Positions 35,901 through 44,925 of a stretch of 52,683 nucleotides of DNA are shown here, in pieces. This DNA is from Bacillota bacterium (GTDB lineage: Bacteria > Bacillota > Clostridia > Tissierellales > Tissierellaceae). The first letter of the stretch is position 1. Every line of letters begins with the position of its first letter. The stretch lies in assembly GCA_030602225.1 (NCBI GenBank), contig JAUWAD010000003.1, positions 1-52,683 on the forward strand, read 5' to 3'. Under the pieces are notes generated by a model. The model had not been told where the DNA came from. It saw only the letters and a list, made by a program, of their open reading frames with translations, and searched no databases. The translations under genes were made by a program, and so were the position numbers.

Positions 35901-36471
35901 GGTCAGAATATTCCATAACCTCAATCTTTTGTACTTCATGACTTGTTCTAAATCCATCGAAGAAGTGAAGGAAAGGTACTCTCCCCTTAATAGCAGCTAA
36001 ATGAGCCACTCCTGCCAAGTCCATAACTTCCTGAACAGAACCTGATGCAAGTAATGCAAATCCAGTTTGTCTAGCTGCCATAACATCCTGATGATCTCCA
36101 AAGATACTTAGTGCGTGAGATGCCAATGCTCTAGCTGATACGTGGAATACTGCAGGCAATAATTCTCCTGCCATTTTGTACATATTTGGAACCATTAGTA
36201 ATAGACCTTGAGAAGCTGTATATGTAGTAGTTAATGCACCTGCCTGAAGTGATCCGTGAACTGCTCCAGCAGCACCAGCTTCAGATTGCAACTCTGTTAC
36301 TAGAACCTTCTGTCCAAATATATTTTTCTTACCATGTGCAGACCATTCGTCTACAGACTCTGCCATGTTTGATGATGGTGTTATTGGATATATCGCAGCT
36401 ACGTCAGTGAATGCATAAGAAATATACGCTGCGGCTGTATTACCATCCATGGTCTTCATAACTTTACCCAT
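32947..36471 (-). CDS. nifJ: Pyruvate:ferredoxin (flavodoxin) oxidoreductase
   Basis: This 1174-residue single-chain enzyme oxidises pyruvate with CoA to acetyl-CoA, CO2 and reduced ferredoxin. Domains in order: the pyruvate-binding N-terminal domain with YPITPSSNMAE; a CoA/hinge region; a ferredoxin-like insert with CIQCNQCSYVCPHA and CTGCGNCADVCP for two 4Fe-4S clusters; and a thiamine diphosphate domain with SGACAGCGETPY and GDGWAYDIGFGGLDH. The start MGKVMKTMDG is supported by AAGGAGGT; an ATG 14 codons upstream lies in the leader. It has its own promoter and terminator and supplies reduced ferredoxin in fermentation. Confidence 0.97.
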   Translation of the reverse strand: MGKVMKTMDGNTAAAYISYAFTDVAAIYPITPSSNMAESVDEWSAHGKKNIFGQKVLVTELQSEAGAAGAVHGSLQAGALTTTYTASQGLLLMVPNMYKMAGELLPAVFHVSARALASHALSIFGDHQDVMAARQTGFALLASGSVQEVMDLAGVAHLAAIKGRVPFLHFFDGFRTSHEVQKIEVMEYSDLEKLLDYDSLNEFRQRALNPMKPVTRGTAQNPDIYFQAVEASNPFYTAIPDLVNDYMMEINKITGRDYKPFNYYGHPEAENIIIAMGSVTETAEETIDYLMDKGEKVGIVKVHLYRPFSEKYFFDILPKTVKKIAVLDRTKEKGALGEPLYLDVRSLFYGKDSQPLIVGGRYGLGSKDTTPSQILAVYNNLKADQPKDDFTIGIVDDVTNKSLELKEIIQTEPKGTIKCKFWGFGSDGTVGANKSAIKIIGDDTDMYAQGYFAYDSKKSGGVTISHLRFGHSPIKSTYLISDADFISCSKQSYVYSYDLLRGLKKGGTFLLNCIWDEKELDANLPATMKKYIAENDIKFYTINATKIAVDIGLGGRINMIMQSAFFKLSEVLPIEEAVEHLKKSVVHDYGKKGEKIVKMNYDAIDSGIGALVKIDVPASWKDAVEEKVEEKNVPSFIKDVVVPMNRQEGDDLPVSTFVGREDGTFPMGTSEYEKRSIAVDVPHWIKENCIQCNQCSYVCPHAVIRPFLISDDEKENAPDTFETLKPIGKGFEGLEYRIQVSPADCTGCGNCADVCPAKEKALVMTPYEEEYEIHSKNWDFAVTLKNRGELFDTNTLKNTQFQEPLLQFSGACAGCGETPYAKLVTQLFGDRMMIANATGCSSIWGASAPATPYCTNQEGHGPSWANSLFEDNAEYGYGMAVASRKVREKIKLAMEEFLELGLETDLNEGFKAWLEGMNDARESKNAAGMIIPKLGKDLGNEKANSLVKLIGELKDHLYKRSVWIFGGDGWAYDIGFGGLDHVLASGEDINVLVFDTEVYSNTGGQSSKATPTAAVAKFAASGKKIRKKDLGMIAATYGYVYVAQIAMGANMNQTLKAIKEAESYDGPSLVIAYAPCINHGIKSGMGTTIKQEKLAVETGYWHLYRFDPRLSDEGKNPFVLDSKDPTRPVTDFLDTEVRYTSLKLSFPEEAELLYKAAEVSAKARYEVYKRMARD

Positions 36472-36514
36472 GTATAGTACCTCCTTGATTAAATTATTGT
36501 AGTAAAGAAACATA

Positions 36515-36531
36515 AGAGGCTAATTGCCTCT
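36515..36531 (-). other. Hairpin in the nifJ leader
   Basis: AGAGGC (36515-36520) pairs with GCCTCT (36526-36531) around a five-base loop inside the 5' untranslated leader, roughly 30 bases downstream of the predicted transcription start. No T run follows, so it is more likely a stabilising stem than a terminator. Confidence 0.5.
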
Positions 36532-36566
36532 CAGTGTGATTTGTTAAAAATTTCTTTATCATATCC

Positions 36567-36595
36567 AGTATATTAAACAATATAGTGAATGTCAA
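36567..36595 (-). promoter_or_regulatory. Strong promoter of nifJ
   Basis: A consensus -35 TTGACA (36590-36595) lies 17 bases from the -10 TATACT (36567-36572). This near-consensus promoter fits the high expression expected for this enzyme. Confidence 0.8.
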
Positions 36596-36622
36596 CTTAA
36601 TATTCCTTCATATTTGTTGAAA

Positions 36623-37564
36623 TTAACCTAGTGTTTTACTAGCTTTTCTCTCTTCTATGGACTTTAAAACCCTTTTGTTTAACTCTTCCGCTGCATTGTA
36701 ACCAAGACGCTTCTGTCTCATGTTCTTTGCGGCAACTTCCACTATCATGGCTATGTTTCTACCTGGCTTTACAGGTATGGTAACCTTTGGAAACTTAATC
36801 CCTAATATTTCTATGGTCTCCTCATCAAGTCCAATTCTGTCATACTCCTTATTTGGGTCCCAAGTCTCAAGTTCTACAACCATATCCAGATAATCAAACT
36901 GCTTTACTGCTCCAATCCCGTATATTCTTTCTATATCAAGTATTCCCACACCTCTGATTTCCAGGAAATGTCGTATTAATTCCGGGCATTGAGCTCGAAT
37001 GGTATTTTCTACTCTCTTCACTTCAACCACATCATCTGCCACCAGTCTACATCCCCTTGTAATCAAGTCAAGAGCAGTCTCTGACTTTCCAACTCCACTC
37101 TTTCCTGTTATCATAACTCCCATTCCAAATACCTCCAGCATTACACCATGAAGATTTGTACCTGGGGCTAGGGAATAAGATATATAGTCGACAAGATCAT
37201 TTATAACCTTAGAAGTTGTTTTATTGCTTCTAACCAGGGTTCTATTGTACTTTTTCGCAGCATCCATTAGCTCAGGTAATAACTGAAGGCTTCTTGATAT
37301 TATAACCAATGGTATGGGGTAGCTAAAAAACTTATCCAAAGCCTTAACTCTGTCTTCATCACTTAAATCACTTAGGTAATGCCATTCAGCACTTCCAATG
37401 ATCTGAACCCTTTCTGGAACAAACTTCTCGTAATATCCTGTCATTTGAAGTCCTGGTCGGCTTATTTCTGTTGTATAAATTCTGATATTTTCAATATCAG
37501 TTGAAATAAAAAGCTCTTCAAACTCTAACTTTTTTATTAGGTCTCTTAACATTAAATACTCCAT
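36623..37564 (-). CDS. hprK: HPr kinase/phosphorylase
   Basis: The 313-residue protein phosphorylates and dephosphorylates HPr at Ser46, the central switch of Firmicute catabolite control. The P-loop GKSGVGKS is at 154-161 and the family signature LEIRGVGILD at about 201-210. AGGAG precedes the ATG and overlaps the stop of the pspC gene. It is the last gene of uvrC-pspC-hprK. Its substrate is encoded at 26.4-26.7 kb. Confidence 0.96.
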   Translation of the reverse strand: MEYLMLRDLIKKLEFEELFISTDIENIRIYTTEISRPGLQMTGYYEKFVPERVQIIGSAEWHYLSDLSDEDRVKALDKFFSYPIPLVIISRSLQLLPELMDAAKKYNRTLVRSNKTTSKVINDLVDYISYSLAPGTNLHGVMLEVFGMGVMITGKSGVGKSETALDLITRGCRLVADDVVEVKRVENTIRAQCPELIRHFLEIRGVGILDIERIYGIGAVKQFDYLDMVVELETWDPNKEYDRIGLDEETIEILGIKFPKVTIPVKPGRNIAMIVEVAAKNMRQKRLGYNAAEELNKRVLKSIEERKASKTLG

Positions 37565-37573
37565 GGCTAACTC

Positions 37574-37777
37574 CTAATACTCTGCTGGTGGTCTATGGGG
37601 TATAATTGCAGCAGCTATAAAGTAAGCTACAATTCCACCTATGAATGCAGTTGGGATTAAAAGAAAAACCCATGCCAACCTTACTAATGTGGAATCTATA
37701 CCAAAGTACTCACCAATACCTCCACATACTCCTGCAATTTTCTTATCCTCATCGGATAGGTACAACTTCTTCTCCAT
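37574..37777 (-). CDS. Small PspC-domain membrane protein
   Basis: This 67-residue protein is almost entirely a PspC domain. The motif KKIAGVCGGIGEYFGID is followed by LVRLAWVFLLI and one or two membrane segments. PspC proteins take part in envelope stress sensing, but short stand-alone versions in Firmicutes have no settled function. It starts two bases after uvrC ends and stops just before hprK. Confidence 0.88.
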   Translation of the reverse strand: MEKKLYLSDEDKKIAGVCGGIGEYFGIDSTLVRLAWVFLLIPTAFIGGIVAYFIAAAIIPHRPPAEY

Positions 37778-37779
37778 AT

Positions 37780-39624
37780 CTATTCCTCCTCCTTTTTCCT
37801 GAAATGGTTGAAAATACTATTTGCTGATTTAATATTCATGCCTTCAACAGCCTTTAACTCCTCTATTGAAGCCCTTTTAATATTGGATATTGTCCTAAAA
37901 TGATCCAAAAGGGCAACCTTTCTCTTTTCTCCTATTAAAGGTATATCATCCAGCTCTGATTTGAACATATCCTTGCTTCTTAAACTTCTATGATAGCTTA
38001 TGGCAAATCTATGGGCTTCTTCCTGGATTTTATACATAAGCTTATGGGAAAAACTATCCCTGCTTGGTGTTATCTCTTCATTATTATATATTAATCCTCT
38101 TGTCTTGTGGCTCTCATCCTTAACAAGACCGCACACAGGGATGTCCACACCTATGTTGTCCAATAGTTTTACAATTCTATTTACTTGGCCTTTACCCCCA
38201 TCAATCATTATTAAATCAGGGAATAAGGAGAAACCAGCGTTACCATTCTCATCCATTCCTCTAGTAAACCTTCTTCTTAAAACTTCCTCCATGCTCTTAT
38301 AATCATCTGAAGTTCTAGTTGATCTTATTCTAAACCTTCTGTAATCTGATTTCTTTGCTTCTCCCTTTTCAAACACTACCATGGATCCCACTGCACCTGC
38401 ACCACTTATATTTGAAATGTCAAATGCTTCAATTCTATCTGGTCTATCCTCTAGCTGAAGGAGGAATTGTAACTCTTCTAAGCCTTTAAGATTCTCTCTA
38501 TGCTTTCTAAGGAACTTATCTCCATATTTGTTAAGCATCTCAATAGCATTTTCCTTAACCATATTAATTAATTCAGCTTTCTCTCCTCTTTTTGGAGATA
38601 ATACTGAAACCTTGCTACCCTTTAATTCTCCCAACCACAGTTCCATTGTCTTTCTATCTTCTATATCCTCTTCCAGTAGGATCTCTTTGGGAATATATGT
38701 GCTTCCAATATAGAATTGCTTTAAGAATGAGCTTAATATCTCCCCTCTATCCTCCACATAGGAATCTTCCATAATATAATGTTCTCGTCCCAGAATCTTT
38801 CCTTCCCTGATGAAGAAAACCTGAACTATTACTTCTTCTACCCCCCTTGCCATAGCTATGACATCCTGCTCCAATGAATTAATGGAATCAACTCTTTGTT
38901 TTTCATGAAGAGTTCTTAAGGCTAATACTTGATCCCTAAATTGAGCTGCTTCCTCGAATTTATAATTGTTTGCTGATATAATCATTTTCTCTTCAAGATT
39001 AGTTATTAATGAATCATCTTTTTGATTTAGAAATTTAAGGATTTCATCTATCATCTTATTGTAGATTTCCTCATCCACATTTCCAAGGCACGGACCTAGG
39101 CATCTACCTATATGATAATTCAGACATGGTCTAAATTTTGTTTCCTTATTCTCTAGATTCAACTTACAATTTCTAATTGGATAAATACTATGAAATATTT
39201 CAATGGCTTCATTTACTGCATTAGCACTGGGAAAAGGTCCGTAATACTTAGCTCCATCCTTTATGACAAGTCGCGTCTTCAAAACCCTTGGGTATCTTTC
39301 ATTAACAGTAACCTTAATATATGGATATTGTTTGTCATCTCTTAATAAAATATTGTATTTTGGTCTATTGTTCTTAATCAGGTTTGCCTCAAGTACCAGA
39401 GCTTCCACTTCATTTTCAACTAAAATATATTCGAAATCATGGATTTGCTTCACCATAGAAGAAACTTTCAATCCCTGGTTCTTATTGGATTGAAAATACT
39501 GTCTAACTCTTTTCTTCAAGGAAATTGCCTTTCCCACATAAATAATCTCATCAGACTTATCTTTCATTATATATACACCAGGGGAATCTGGTAGACTTCT
39601 TAAAATATCTTCAAAGTTTTTCAT
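37780..39624 (-). CDS. uvrC: Excinuclease ABC subunit C
   Basis: The 614-residue protein makes the dual incisions of nucleotide excision repair. A GIY-YIG nuclease at the N-terminus shows PGVYIMKDKSDEIIYVGKA. A UVR motif for UvrB contact lies near residues 205-235. The second, RNase H-like nuclease begins near RIEAFDISNISG. A C-terminal helix-hairpin-helix pair ends the protein. AAAGGTGAT precedes the ATG. No SOS box was seen here, unlike uvrBA. Confidence 0.96.
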   Translation of the reverse strand: MKNFEDILRSLPDSPGVYIMKDKSDEIIYVGKAISLKKRVRQYFQSNKNQGLKVSSMVKQIHDFEYILVENEVEALVLEANLIKNNRPKYNILLRDDKQYPYIKVTVNERYPRVLKTRLVIKDGAKYYGPFPSANAVNEAIEIFHSIYPIRNCKLNLENKETKFRPCLNYHIGRCLGPCLGNVDEEIYNKMIDEILKFLNQKDDSLITNLEEKMIISANNYKFEEAAQFRDQVLALRTLHEKQRVDSINSLEQDVIAMARGVEEVIVQVFFIREGKILGREHYIMEDSYVEDRGEILSSFLKQFYIGSTYIPKEILLEEDIEDRKTMELWLGELKGSKVSVLSPKRGEKAELINMVKENAIEMLNKYGDKFLRKHRENLKGLEELQFLLQLEDRPDRIEAFDISNISGAGAVGSMVVFEKGEAKKSDYRRFRIRSTRTSDDYKSMEEVLRRRFTRGMDENGNAGFSLFPDLIMIDGGKGQVNRIVKLLDNIGVDIPVCGLVKDESHKTRGLIYNNEEITPSRDSFSHKLMYKIQEEAHRFAISYHRSLRSKDMFKSELDDIPLIGEKRKVALLDHFRTISNIKRASIEELKAVEGMNIKSANSIFNHFRKKEEE

Positions 39625-39658
39625 ATGATCACCTTTTACTCTTAATAGCTAAATTATA

Positions 39659-39689
39659 ACACAAAAGGAGAGTAGCTTAAACTCCCCTT
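39659..39689 (-). terminator. Terminator after the aminopeptidase
   Basis: AAGGAGAGT (39665-39673) pairs with ACTCCCCTT (39681-39689) with one mismatch. On the minus strand it runs into CTTTTGTGTT. Confidence 0.7.
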
Positions 39690-39697
39690 CTATTTCT

Positions 39698-41476
39698 TTA
39701 GATCTCTTTAGTTTTTTCCTTTAACCATTCCTTTTCTTCTTCAGTTAAGAATGGTGAAATCTTATTGTAAACTTCCCTATGATAATCATTTAGCCAATCC
39801 TTCTCATGCTGATTTAGCATGGATGGGTCTATGCAATTTAAGTCAATATGACAAAGAGTAAGATTTTCAAATGAAAGGAATTCTCCAGAATCAGTTTTGA
39901 TATCCTCCTGAACCACAACAACATTTTCAATCCTAATTCCATGCTTGTTTTCCTTATATACACCAGGTTCAATGGATACTATCATCCCTTCTTCTAAGGC
40001 TACACTGTTTACTGCCGTGGCTATTCTATGGGGGCCTTCATGAACATTTAATAAATACCCAATTCCATGCCCAGTACCTGACTTATAATCCACTCCTTTC
40101 ATCCAAAGAGGATATCTTGCAAGTACATCCAGGGCGTGTCCTGATGTTCCCATTAGAAATCTGGCTGAAATAAGATTTATATGACCTTTCAATACAAGTG
40201 TGAAATCTTCCTTTTCCTCATCTGTTATCTCACCTAGAGCCACTGTCCTAGTGGTATCTGTTGTTCCATTATAGTATTGTCCCCCTGAGTCAATAAGATA
40301 AAGTCCTTTATCTTCCAGTTTAGAAAACTTATCCAAAGATGCAGAATAGTGCATCATCGCCCCATTAGATCCATAAGCAGAGATGGTGCCAAAGCTTGGT
40401 TCAATGAAACCCTCTTGTTCCTTCCTAAATTTCAGCAACTTTTCTCCTGCAGAAATTTCATCAATCTCCAACTTACCAATATTTTTGTCCAACCAATAAA
40501 AGAACTTCGTCAGTGCTACTCCATCCTTTAAATAGGCTATTCTTTGGTTTTGGATCTCCACCGTATTTTTAATTCCTTTAAGCTTTGTAGTAATGTTATC
40601 CTGAGAAATTATACTAACTGTTTCAGGGATTGAGCTATACACTAATCTATTTACTCTATCCTTTTGAAGGATTACACTTACCCCTTCTTCCAAATCTCCC
40701 AATACTTTGAAAACATCTTCATAGGGTAGGCATTCCACTCCTTGAGTGGATAATACAGCCTTTACTTCAACACTTAATTTATCCAAATCAACAAATAATT
40801 TTGCATCTTTCTTACCTATTAGAGTATATGAAATTACCACCGGATTATTAGTTACATCTCCACCTCTAATATTAAATGTCCATGCTATATCATCGAGACT
40901 ACCAATAAGTAAATAGTCTCCTTCTTCCTTATTAAGATATTCTCTTATCTCTTCCAGTTTTTCTGTGGTGGACTTTCCTGAGTATTTTTCATCCAGTATA
41001 AATGCAGGATTCTTAGATAATGCTGGCCTATTCTCCCAGATAATATCCACTAGATCCTCATGGTAATGGAATACTGGTGATTTCTTTTTTAACTTTTCAT
41101 TAAGAATTTCATAATTACCTTGGGAGAATATCAATCCATTAATACCTATCCTTGCCCCTTTGGTTATATTATCCATTAACCACTGATCATAGGCTGGATA
41201 ACCTTTGGTATTCATCTTGTAAAGTTGGATTTCTGAACCAGAAAGTTCATTTTCTGCTTGAATAAAGTATCTTCCATCAGTCCATAATATCGCTTCATTC
41301 ATTGTAACTACTGCAATACCAGCAGAGCCAGTAAAACCAGTTAGATAAGCTCTTCCTTTGTAATAATCTGCAACATACTCAGATTGATGTGGATCAGATG
41401 TAGGCTCGATGTAGACATCAATACTTCTTTCCATCATAAGTTCTCTTAAAGCCTTAATTCTTTCATTAACCTTCAA
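39698..41476 (-). CDS. Xaa-Pro aminopeptidase (M24B family)
   Basis: The 592-residue enzyme removes N-terminal residues before proline. It has the long three-domain aminopeptidase P form: two creatinase-like N-terminal domains, then the pita-bread domain from about residue 310. Dinuclear metal ligands are seen in YLIDSGGQY, GTTDTTRTV, GTGHGIGYLLNVHEGPH, SIEPGVY and GIRIENVVVV. It starts at TTG with AAAGGAG 12 bases upstream, inside the end of the eutH-like gene, which it overlaps by 11 bases. Translation is therefore probably coupled to that transporter. Confidence 0.93.
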   Translation of the reverse strand: MKVNERIKALRELMMERSIDVYIEPTSDPHQSEYVADYYKGRAYLTGFTGSAGIAVVTMNEAILWTDGRYFIQAENELSGSEIQLYKMNTKGYPAYDQWLMDNITKGARIGINGLIFSQGNYEILNEKLKKKSPVFHYHEDLVDIIWENRPALSKNPAFILDEKYSGKSTTEKLEEIREYLNKEEGDYLLIGSLDDIAWTFNIRGGDVTNNPVVISYTLIGKKDAKLFVDLDKLSVEVKAVLSTQGVECLPYEDVFKVLGDLEEGVSVILQKDRVNRLVYSSIPETVSIISQDNITTKLKGIKNTVEIQNQRIAYLKDGVALTKFFYWLDKNIGKLEIDEISAGEKLLKFRKEQEGFIEPSFGTISAYGSNGAMMHYSASLDKFSKLEDKGLYLIDSGGQYYNGTTDTTRTVALGEITDEEKEDFTLVLKGHINLISARFLMGTSGHALDVLARYPLWMKGVDYKSGTGHGIGYLLNVHEGPHRIATAVNSVALEEGMIVSIEPGVYKENKHGIRIENVVVVQEDIKTDSGEFLSFENLTLCHIDLNCIDPSMLNQHEKDWLNDYHREVYNKISPFLTEEEKEWLKEKTKEI

Positions 41477-42551
41477 CTCTTATGCCATCTCCTTTCATAT
41501 CCATCCTTATTAAAATATATCCTACTCCCAGTGCAGCGATTCCAGCTATCAACTTGCCAATAATAAATGCATTTGTGGTTTCAGGTGCCACTGAAGAAAC
41601 ATATCCTAATTGACCTCCAAAAACAAAAGCACCACTAACTGCAAATGCAGCATTTAGTATTTTTCCCTTCCAGTTCATCTCGTGATATACTCCCATCATA
41701 GGAAGACAACTGGCTAGAGATGAAAACAATCCCAGTATTGAATACTCATCTATATCATACCTATCTGTTATCTTTCTAAGTACTTTGTTTAGTCGTCTTG
41801 ATACAAAATATAGCATTGGATATGCTCCTGATAATACTATACTTATGCTTAATACCAGCATAGCACTTTCTTCTACGGGAAGCATGCCTGGAATCAATAC
41901 TATCCCAAGGGAATAGTCTAATATATTTAATAGCAATCCAAAGGTGCTAATCCCCAATATAATTCTACCTAAGTGCTTAAATATGGTTATTATCCTTTCC
42001 TGAGTCTTAATCAGTCCATAAGCTATTAATGCAGAGAATATAAGCACAGGAAACAAATTAAGTAATATGTCAGTTATTGAAACTTTTAGTATTAAACCGC
42101 TAATTATCATCCCTATAGGTACAGTAACTATACCTGCCAATATCCCCTTCGCAAAATATTGGAAATCCTTTATTGATATAAGGTTAATTGCAACTGGTAC
42201 TGTAAATGATATTGTTGCACCTAGGGTTGAGGCTAAAATTACCCCATTAAATACTCCCACAGAAGGATCCTTAGCTATCTCAATACTTGTATTATAAGCT
42301 CCTAAATCAGTGGCTAGTATACTGGCGATAAATACTGATGGATCTGTAAAGAGAAGTCTTGATAATGGTATTAAGACTGGAGTAACAGCCTTTGCGATTA
42401 TTGGAGAAAGGCTATATATTCCCATTATGGTTATTGCCAAACCTCCCATAGCCTTAAAGCCTTCATCAAATTTATTCCCCAATCCATACTTGTTATTCAA
42501 TAATTTGTCTATGCCTGCTAATATAGAAAAACCAAGCATTATATATAGCAT
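41466..42551 (-). CDS. eutH: EutH-like transporter
   Basis: This 361-residue membrane protein has about ten hydrophobic segments and the EutH pattern, including FDEGFKAMGGLAITIMGIYSL near residue 30 and PVLIPLSRLLFTDPS near 75. EutH is the ethanolamine permease or facilitator of eut operons. No ethanolamine lyase, cobalamin or microcompartment gene is nearby, and the gene instead overlaps a Xaa-Pro aminopeptidase. It may carry a different amine or small peptide-derived solute. GGAGG precedes the ATG. The family is clear but the substrate is not. Confidence 0.82.
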   Translation of the reverse strand: MLYIMLGFSILAGIDKLLNNKYGLGNKFDEGFKAMGGLAITIMGIYSLSPIIAKAVTPVLIPLSRLLFTDPSVFIASILATDLGAYNTSIEIAKDPSVGVFNGVILASTLGATISFTVPVAINLISIKDFQYFAKGILAGIVTVPIGMIISGLILKVSITDILLNLFPVLIFSALIAYGLIKTQERIITIFKHLGRIILGISTFGLLLNILDYSLGIVLIPGMLPVEESAMLVLSISIVLSGAYPMLYFVSRRLNKVLRKITDRYDIDEYSILGLFSSLASCLPMMGVYHEMNWKGKILNAAFAVSGAFVFGGQLGYVSSVAPETTNAFIIGKLIAGIAALGVGYILIRMDMKGDGIRVEG

Positions 42552-42620
42552 TATATTCCTCCGTCAATTTTGAAATATCAGACTAATTATACTATATTAC
42601 CATGCCTAATTCTACATAAT

Positions 42621-42650
42621 TAAAGCGACAACTAACAAGTTGCCGCTTTA
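42621..42650 (-). terminator. Terminator of the amino acid ABC operon
   Basis: A 13-position stem with one mismatch pairs 42621-42633 with 42638-42650 around AACA. It lies three bases past the ATPase stop codon. T content after it is modest. Confidence 0.75.
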
Positions 42651-42652
42651 AC

Positions 42653-43378
42653 TTAAACAAGTATCTTTCTTAAGAAATCTTGTGTTCTTGGATTTTTGGG
42701 ATTATTGAAAAGCTCTTTAGGTTCTCCTTGTTCAACCATCTTACCTTCATCCATAAATATTACTCTGGAACCAACTTCCTTAGCAAATCCCATCTCATGG
42801 GTTACAACCACCATTGTCATTCCTTCCAGTGCAAGTTCTTTCATAAGCTCCAGAACCTCACCTACCATTTCAGGATCAAGAGCAGATGTAGGTTCATCAA
42901 ATAGCATTACATCTGGTGACATTGCCAGAGCTCTTATAATTGCAACCCTTTGCTTCTGTCCACCTGAAAGCTGATTTGGATAACCATTTGCCTTATCTTC
43001 AAGACCTATTCTCTTTAGTAGTTTTAAGGCAATTTCCTCTGCTTCATCCTTCTTAAGTCCCTTAACCTGAATGGGAGCAAGGGTTATGTTTTCAAGAACA
43101 GTCATATGGGGAAAAAGATTGAACTGCTGAAATACCATTCCCATTTTTTCTCTTTGTTTATTAATATTATTACTCTTATCAGTTATGGATACCCCTTCAA
43201 ATATTATCTCACCACTTGTAGGTTCTTCCAATAGATTTAAACATCTTAAGAATGTACTTTTACCAGATCCACTTGGTCCTATTATTACAAGTACTTCTCC
43301 TTGTTCTATTTCTTCGTTTATGTCCTTTAACACATGGAGATTGCCGAATTTCTTATTTAAATTAACTGTTTTGATCAC
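42653..43378 (-). CDS. Polar amino acid ABC transporter, ATP-binding protein
   Basis: The 241-residue ATPase belongs to the GlnQ/ArtP type. It has Walker [10 protein letters not shown] near 34-42, signature LSGGQKQR near 136, Walker [13 protein letters not shown], and the switch histidine in VVTHEMG. It starts with GTG, with AAAGGAGG ten bases upstream, and overlaps the permease gene by 17 bases. It energises uptake of an amino acid through the preceding permease. Confidence 0.95.
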   Translation of the reverse strand: MIKTVNLNKKFGNLHVLKDINEEIEQGEVLVIIGPSGSGKSTFLRCLNLLEEPTSGEIIFEGVSITDKSNNINKQREKMGMVFQQFNLFPHMTVLENITLAPIQVKGLKKDEAEEIALKLLKRIGLEDKANGYPNQLSGGQKQRVAIIRALAMSPDVMLFDEPTSALDPEMVGEVLELMKELALEGMTMVVVTHEMGFAKEVGSRVIFMDEGKMVEQGEPKELFNNPKNPRTQDFLRKILV

Positions 43379-44033
43379 CTAATCGCAACCTCCTTTCAAA
43401 AATACCCAATAACTTGGATAGAGTAAAGGTTATAATAAAATATATTATCGCTGCATATACCAATGGAATAAATGGTCTGTATGTTATTCCTCTCAATGTA
43501 TCAGCATTATACATAATATCGTGTATTCCTATTACTGAGATTATTGCAGACTCCTTAACAAGAACTATAAATTCATTTCCCAATGCAGGTAGTATATTTT
43601 TAAAGGCTTGAGGGATAATTATGAATTTCATAGCCATTGCATGGGTCATACCTAAAGATCTTGCTGCCTCCATTTGACCCTTATCAATGGATTGTATCCC
43701 TGCTCTTATTATCTCAGCGACATATGCAGCTGAGTTTAATATAACTGCTATTGTACCAAGTGTAATTCTACTTAGTGAGAAAGGTAAAAACATGGGGAAA
43801 CCATAGTATACTATATATATTTGAACTAACAGGGGTGTACCTCTTACCAGTTCGATATATGAAGTAGCTATTCCCTTTAATAATTTATTGTTGGATAATT
43901 TCAGCAAACTTAAGAACACTCCAACTATAGTCCCAAAGACTACCCCAAATAAACTGACACTTAGAGTTACACCTGTCCCTCTTAAAAAATACCTATAATA
44001 TTGCATAAAAAAATCTAAATCTAAAAAATCCAA
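43362..44033 (-). CDS. Polar amino acid ABC transporter, permease
   Basis: The 223-residue HisM-type membrane protein has about five membrane segments and the ATPase-contact loop [20 protein letters not shown] near residue 140. [14 protein letters not shown] is characteristic of the family. It starts at TTG with AAGGGAGG seven bases upstream. It follows the binding protein after a strong hairpin, and its 3' end overlaps the ATPase gene. A single permease gene suggests a homodimeric channel. Confidence 0.94.
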   Translation of the reverse strand: MDFLDLDFFMQYYRYFLRGTGVTLSVSLFGVVFGTIVGVFLSLLKLSNNKLLKGIATSYIELVRGTPLLVQIYIVYYGFPMFLPFSLSRITLGTIAVILNSAAYVAEIIRAGIQSIDKGQMEAARSLGMTHAMAMKFIIIPQAFKNILPALGNEFIVLVKESAIISVIGIHDIMYNADTLRGITYRPFIPLVYAAIIYFIITFTLSKLLGIFERRLRLGDQNS

Positions 44034-44051
44034 ACCATAGCCTCCCTTTTA

Positions 44052-44086
44052 CATTAAAAAGGCAAAAGAGAAATCTCTCTTTTGCC
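44052..44086 (-). terminator. Intra-operon terminator between binding protein and permease
   Basis: GGCAAAAGAGA (44061-44071) pairs perfectly with TCTCTTTTGCC (44076-44086). The minus strand then reads TTTTTAATG. It lies after the binding-protein stop codon and would let only part of the transcripts reach the permease and ATPase, giving an excess of binding protein. Confidence 0.85.
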
Positions 44087-44096
44087 GGGGAATATC

Positions 44097-44894
44097 TTAT
44101 TCTTCTGCTAGTGCTGTTGCATCAGCAATAAACTGCTCTATCTTGCCTTCGCTAATTAGTTTCTCTAATACTTGATTGATAACTTGGACTAATTCCTCAT
44201 TGCCTTTGTTCACTGCTACAGCAACTCCATCCTCTTGTCCAAGAATTTCATCTACTAAAAACAGATCGTTGTTTTGTTGCACATACGCCTTTGCCACTGG
44301 TTCAACAAGAATAACTCCCTGTACCTTATTGCTCTTAAGTTCCAAAACTAAATCTGTTATCTTGCTTAGACCAACATACTCAGCTGTTGAAAACTTTTCT
44401 AAAGCAATATCCTCTTGGATTGTTGATTTTTGAGCTCCAATTTTTAAGCCCGCAAAATCATCAGGTACCTTCAAAGTATCTGCATCACTTAGCTTAACGA
44501 TCATTCTTTGTTGTGCTTGGTAATAAGGGATTGAAAAATCAACTGATTTTTTTCTTTCTTCCTTTGCAACCATTCCTGCAATAACAAAATCTATATCATT
44601 TGTTACCAATGCAGGAAGCAATCCTTCAAACTTCATGTCAACTATTTCAAGTTCAACACCAAGCTCTTTTGCGATTTCTTTAGCAATTTCAATATCAAAA
44701 CCTACAATTTCGTCTTTTCCATTGATTTCTTTGTGGAACTCATAAGGTGGATAATCCGCTGCCGTTCCTAAGACTATCTTTCCCTTTGACTTGATACTAT
44801 CAACCTTTGATGTTGTATCTGCACCACTTGTACAACCTGCTAAAGCTACCACCATCATTACCATTGCCATCATTAATGCTATTTTCTTTTTCAT
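44097..44894 (-). CDS. Polar amino acid ABC transporter, substrate-binding lipoprotein
   Basis: This 265-residue family-3 binding protein has a lipoprotein signal peptide ending VALAGC, so Cys21 would be lipidated and the protein anchored outside the membrane. Ligand-site segments include TAADYPPYEF, GFDIEIAKEIAKELG and FVIAGMVAKEERKKSVDFS. A LVEPVAKAY stretch stands where an aspartate often lies. Substrate is a polar amino acid, but which one is not clear. AGGAGG precedes the ATG. It leads the ABC operon after a structured leader. Confidence 0.93.
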   Translation of the reverse strand: MKKKIALMMAMVMMVVALAGCTSGADTTSKVDSIKSKGKIVLGTAADYPPYEFHKEINGKDEIVGFDIEIAKEIAKELGVELEIVDMKFEGLLPALVTNDIDFVIAGMVAKEERKKSVDFSIPYYQAQQRMIVKLSDADTLKVPDDFAGLKIGAQKSTIQEDIALEKFSTAEYVGLSKITDLVLELKSNKVQGVILVEPVAKAYVQQNNDLFLVDEILGQEDGVAVAVNKGNEELVQVINQVLEKLISEGKIEQFIADATALAEE

Positions 44895-44925
44895 TTTTAT
44901 TCCTCCTATTATTTAAGTTTCTTGG

